Assembly: GCA_903862845.1 (NCBI GenBank)
Contig: CAIOZS010000056.1
Location: 1-60,238, forward strand
From: an uncultured Thermoleophilia bacterium
GTDB taxonomy: Bacteria > Actinomycetota > Thermoleophilia > UBA2241
Length of the DNA: 60,238 bases
Direction of reading: 5' to 3'
Positions within the stretch are counted from its first letter, which is position 1; every line of letters begins with the position of its first letter. The notes under the pieces were generated by a model. It had not been told where the DNA came from. It was given only the letters and a program-made list of their open reading frames with translations, and searched no databases. The translations under genes and the position numbers were made by a program. Positions 60,205-60,238 of the stretch are shown here, piece by piece.

Positions 60205-60238
60205 GGCTCCCGCGGCCGCCGGAACCGCCCGCGCGAGC

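Overview
The window is high-GC bacterial DNA that looks like Actinomycetota, probably a deep-branching and at least partly anaerobic lineage (inference). Supporting signs are the GC-rich third codon positions, frequent GTG and TTG starts, many starts lying only 5-9 nt after a TAnnnT -10 box, the rpsF-ssb-rpsR-rplI-dnaB order, a two-subunit glycine decarboxylase (gcvPA/gcvPB), molybdate/tungstate uptake genes, and a system I cytochrome c maturation locus of the CcmE-CxxxY type.

Layout. 1-1.9 kb: purC and a methyltransferase. 2.0-6.8 kb (minus): a branched-chain amino acid type ABC importer, livKHMGF. 7.2-8.9 kb (minus): a NarL-type two-component pair. 9.0-14.5 kb (minus): pabC, pabB, dnaB, rplI, rpsR, ssb, rpsF. 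14.7-15.8 kb: a VirB11/CpaF-like ATPase. 16.1-19.2 kb: gcvPA-gcvPB. 19.3-34 kb: a molybdenum/tungsten block with a MoaD/ThiS-like protein, a 61-aa protein ending CQLGCF, an aldehyde dehydrogenase, orphan TupA, a structured leader that may be a molybdenum/tungsten-cofactor riboswitch, three secreted proteins with repeated sulfite-oxidase-fold-like domains (two carrying a CX4CH motif), WtpABC, a molbindin, MoaA, MoaC and a MOSC-MogA fusion. 34-43.7 kb: satD, ccmEFABCD, hemX, hemA, hemC, hemD, probably one transcription unit for c-type cytochromes and haem.

43.8-50.8 kb is the most novel part, a RiPP (ribosomally made, modified peptide) locus. It has a 52-aa precursor-like peptide, a TetR regulator whose C-terminal tail resembles a RiPP leader end, two paralogous radical SAM/SPASM maturases, five tandem Nif11-leader precursors with 18-19 residue cores that each carry Cys at core position 2, a SAM hydroxide adenosyltransferase, and a sixth Nif11 precursor with a 47-residue Gly/Cys-rich core. 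No transporter or protease is encoded beside it.

50.9-53.6 kb: rplM-rpsI, a small membrane protein and glmM. 53.7-60.2 kb is accessory DNA: vapBC, two families of dispersed repeats, an internally duplicated CDF metal transporter whose halves have lost different metal ligands, a ribbon-helix-helix regulator divergent from a DUF6941-like gene across an array of half-sites, a DUF4143 remnant, and a fused DNA methyltransferase-endonuclease. Functions come from motif reading only; no database search was run.
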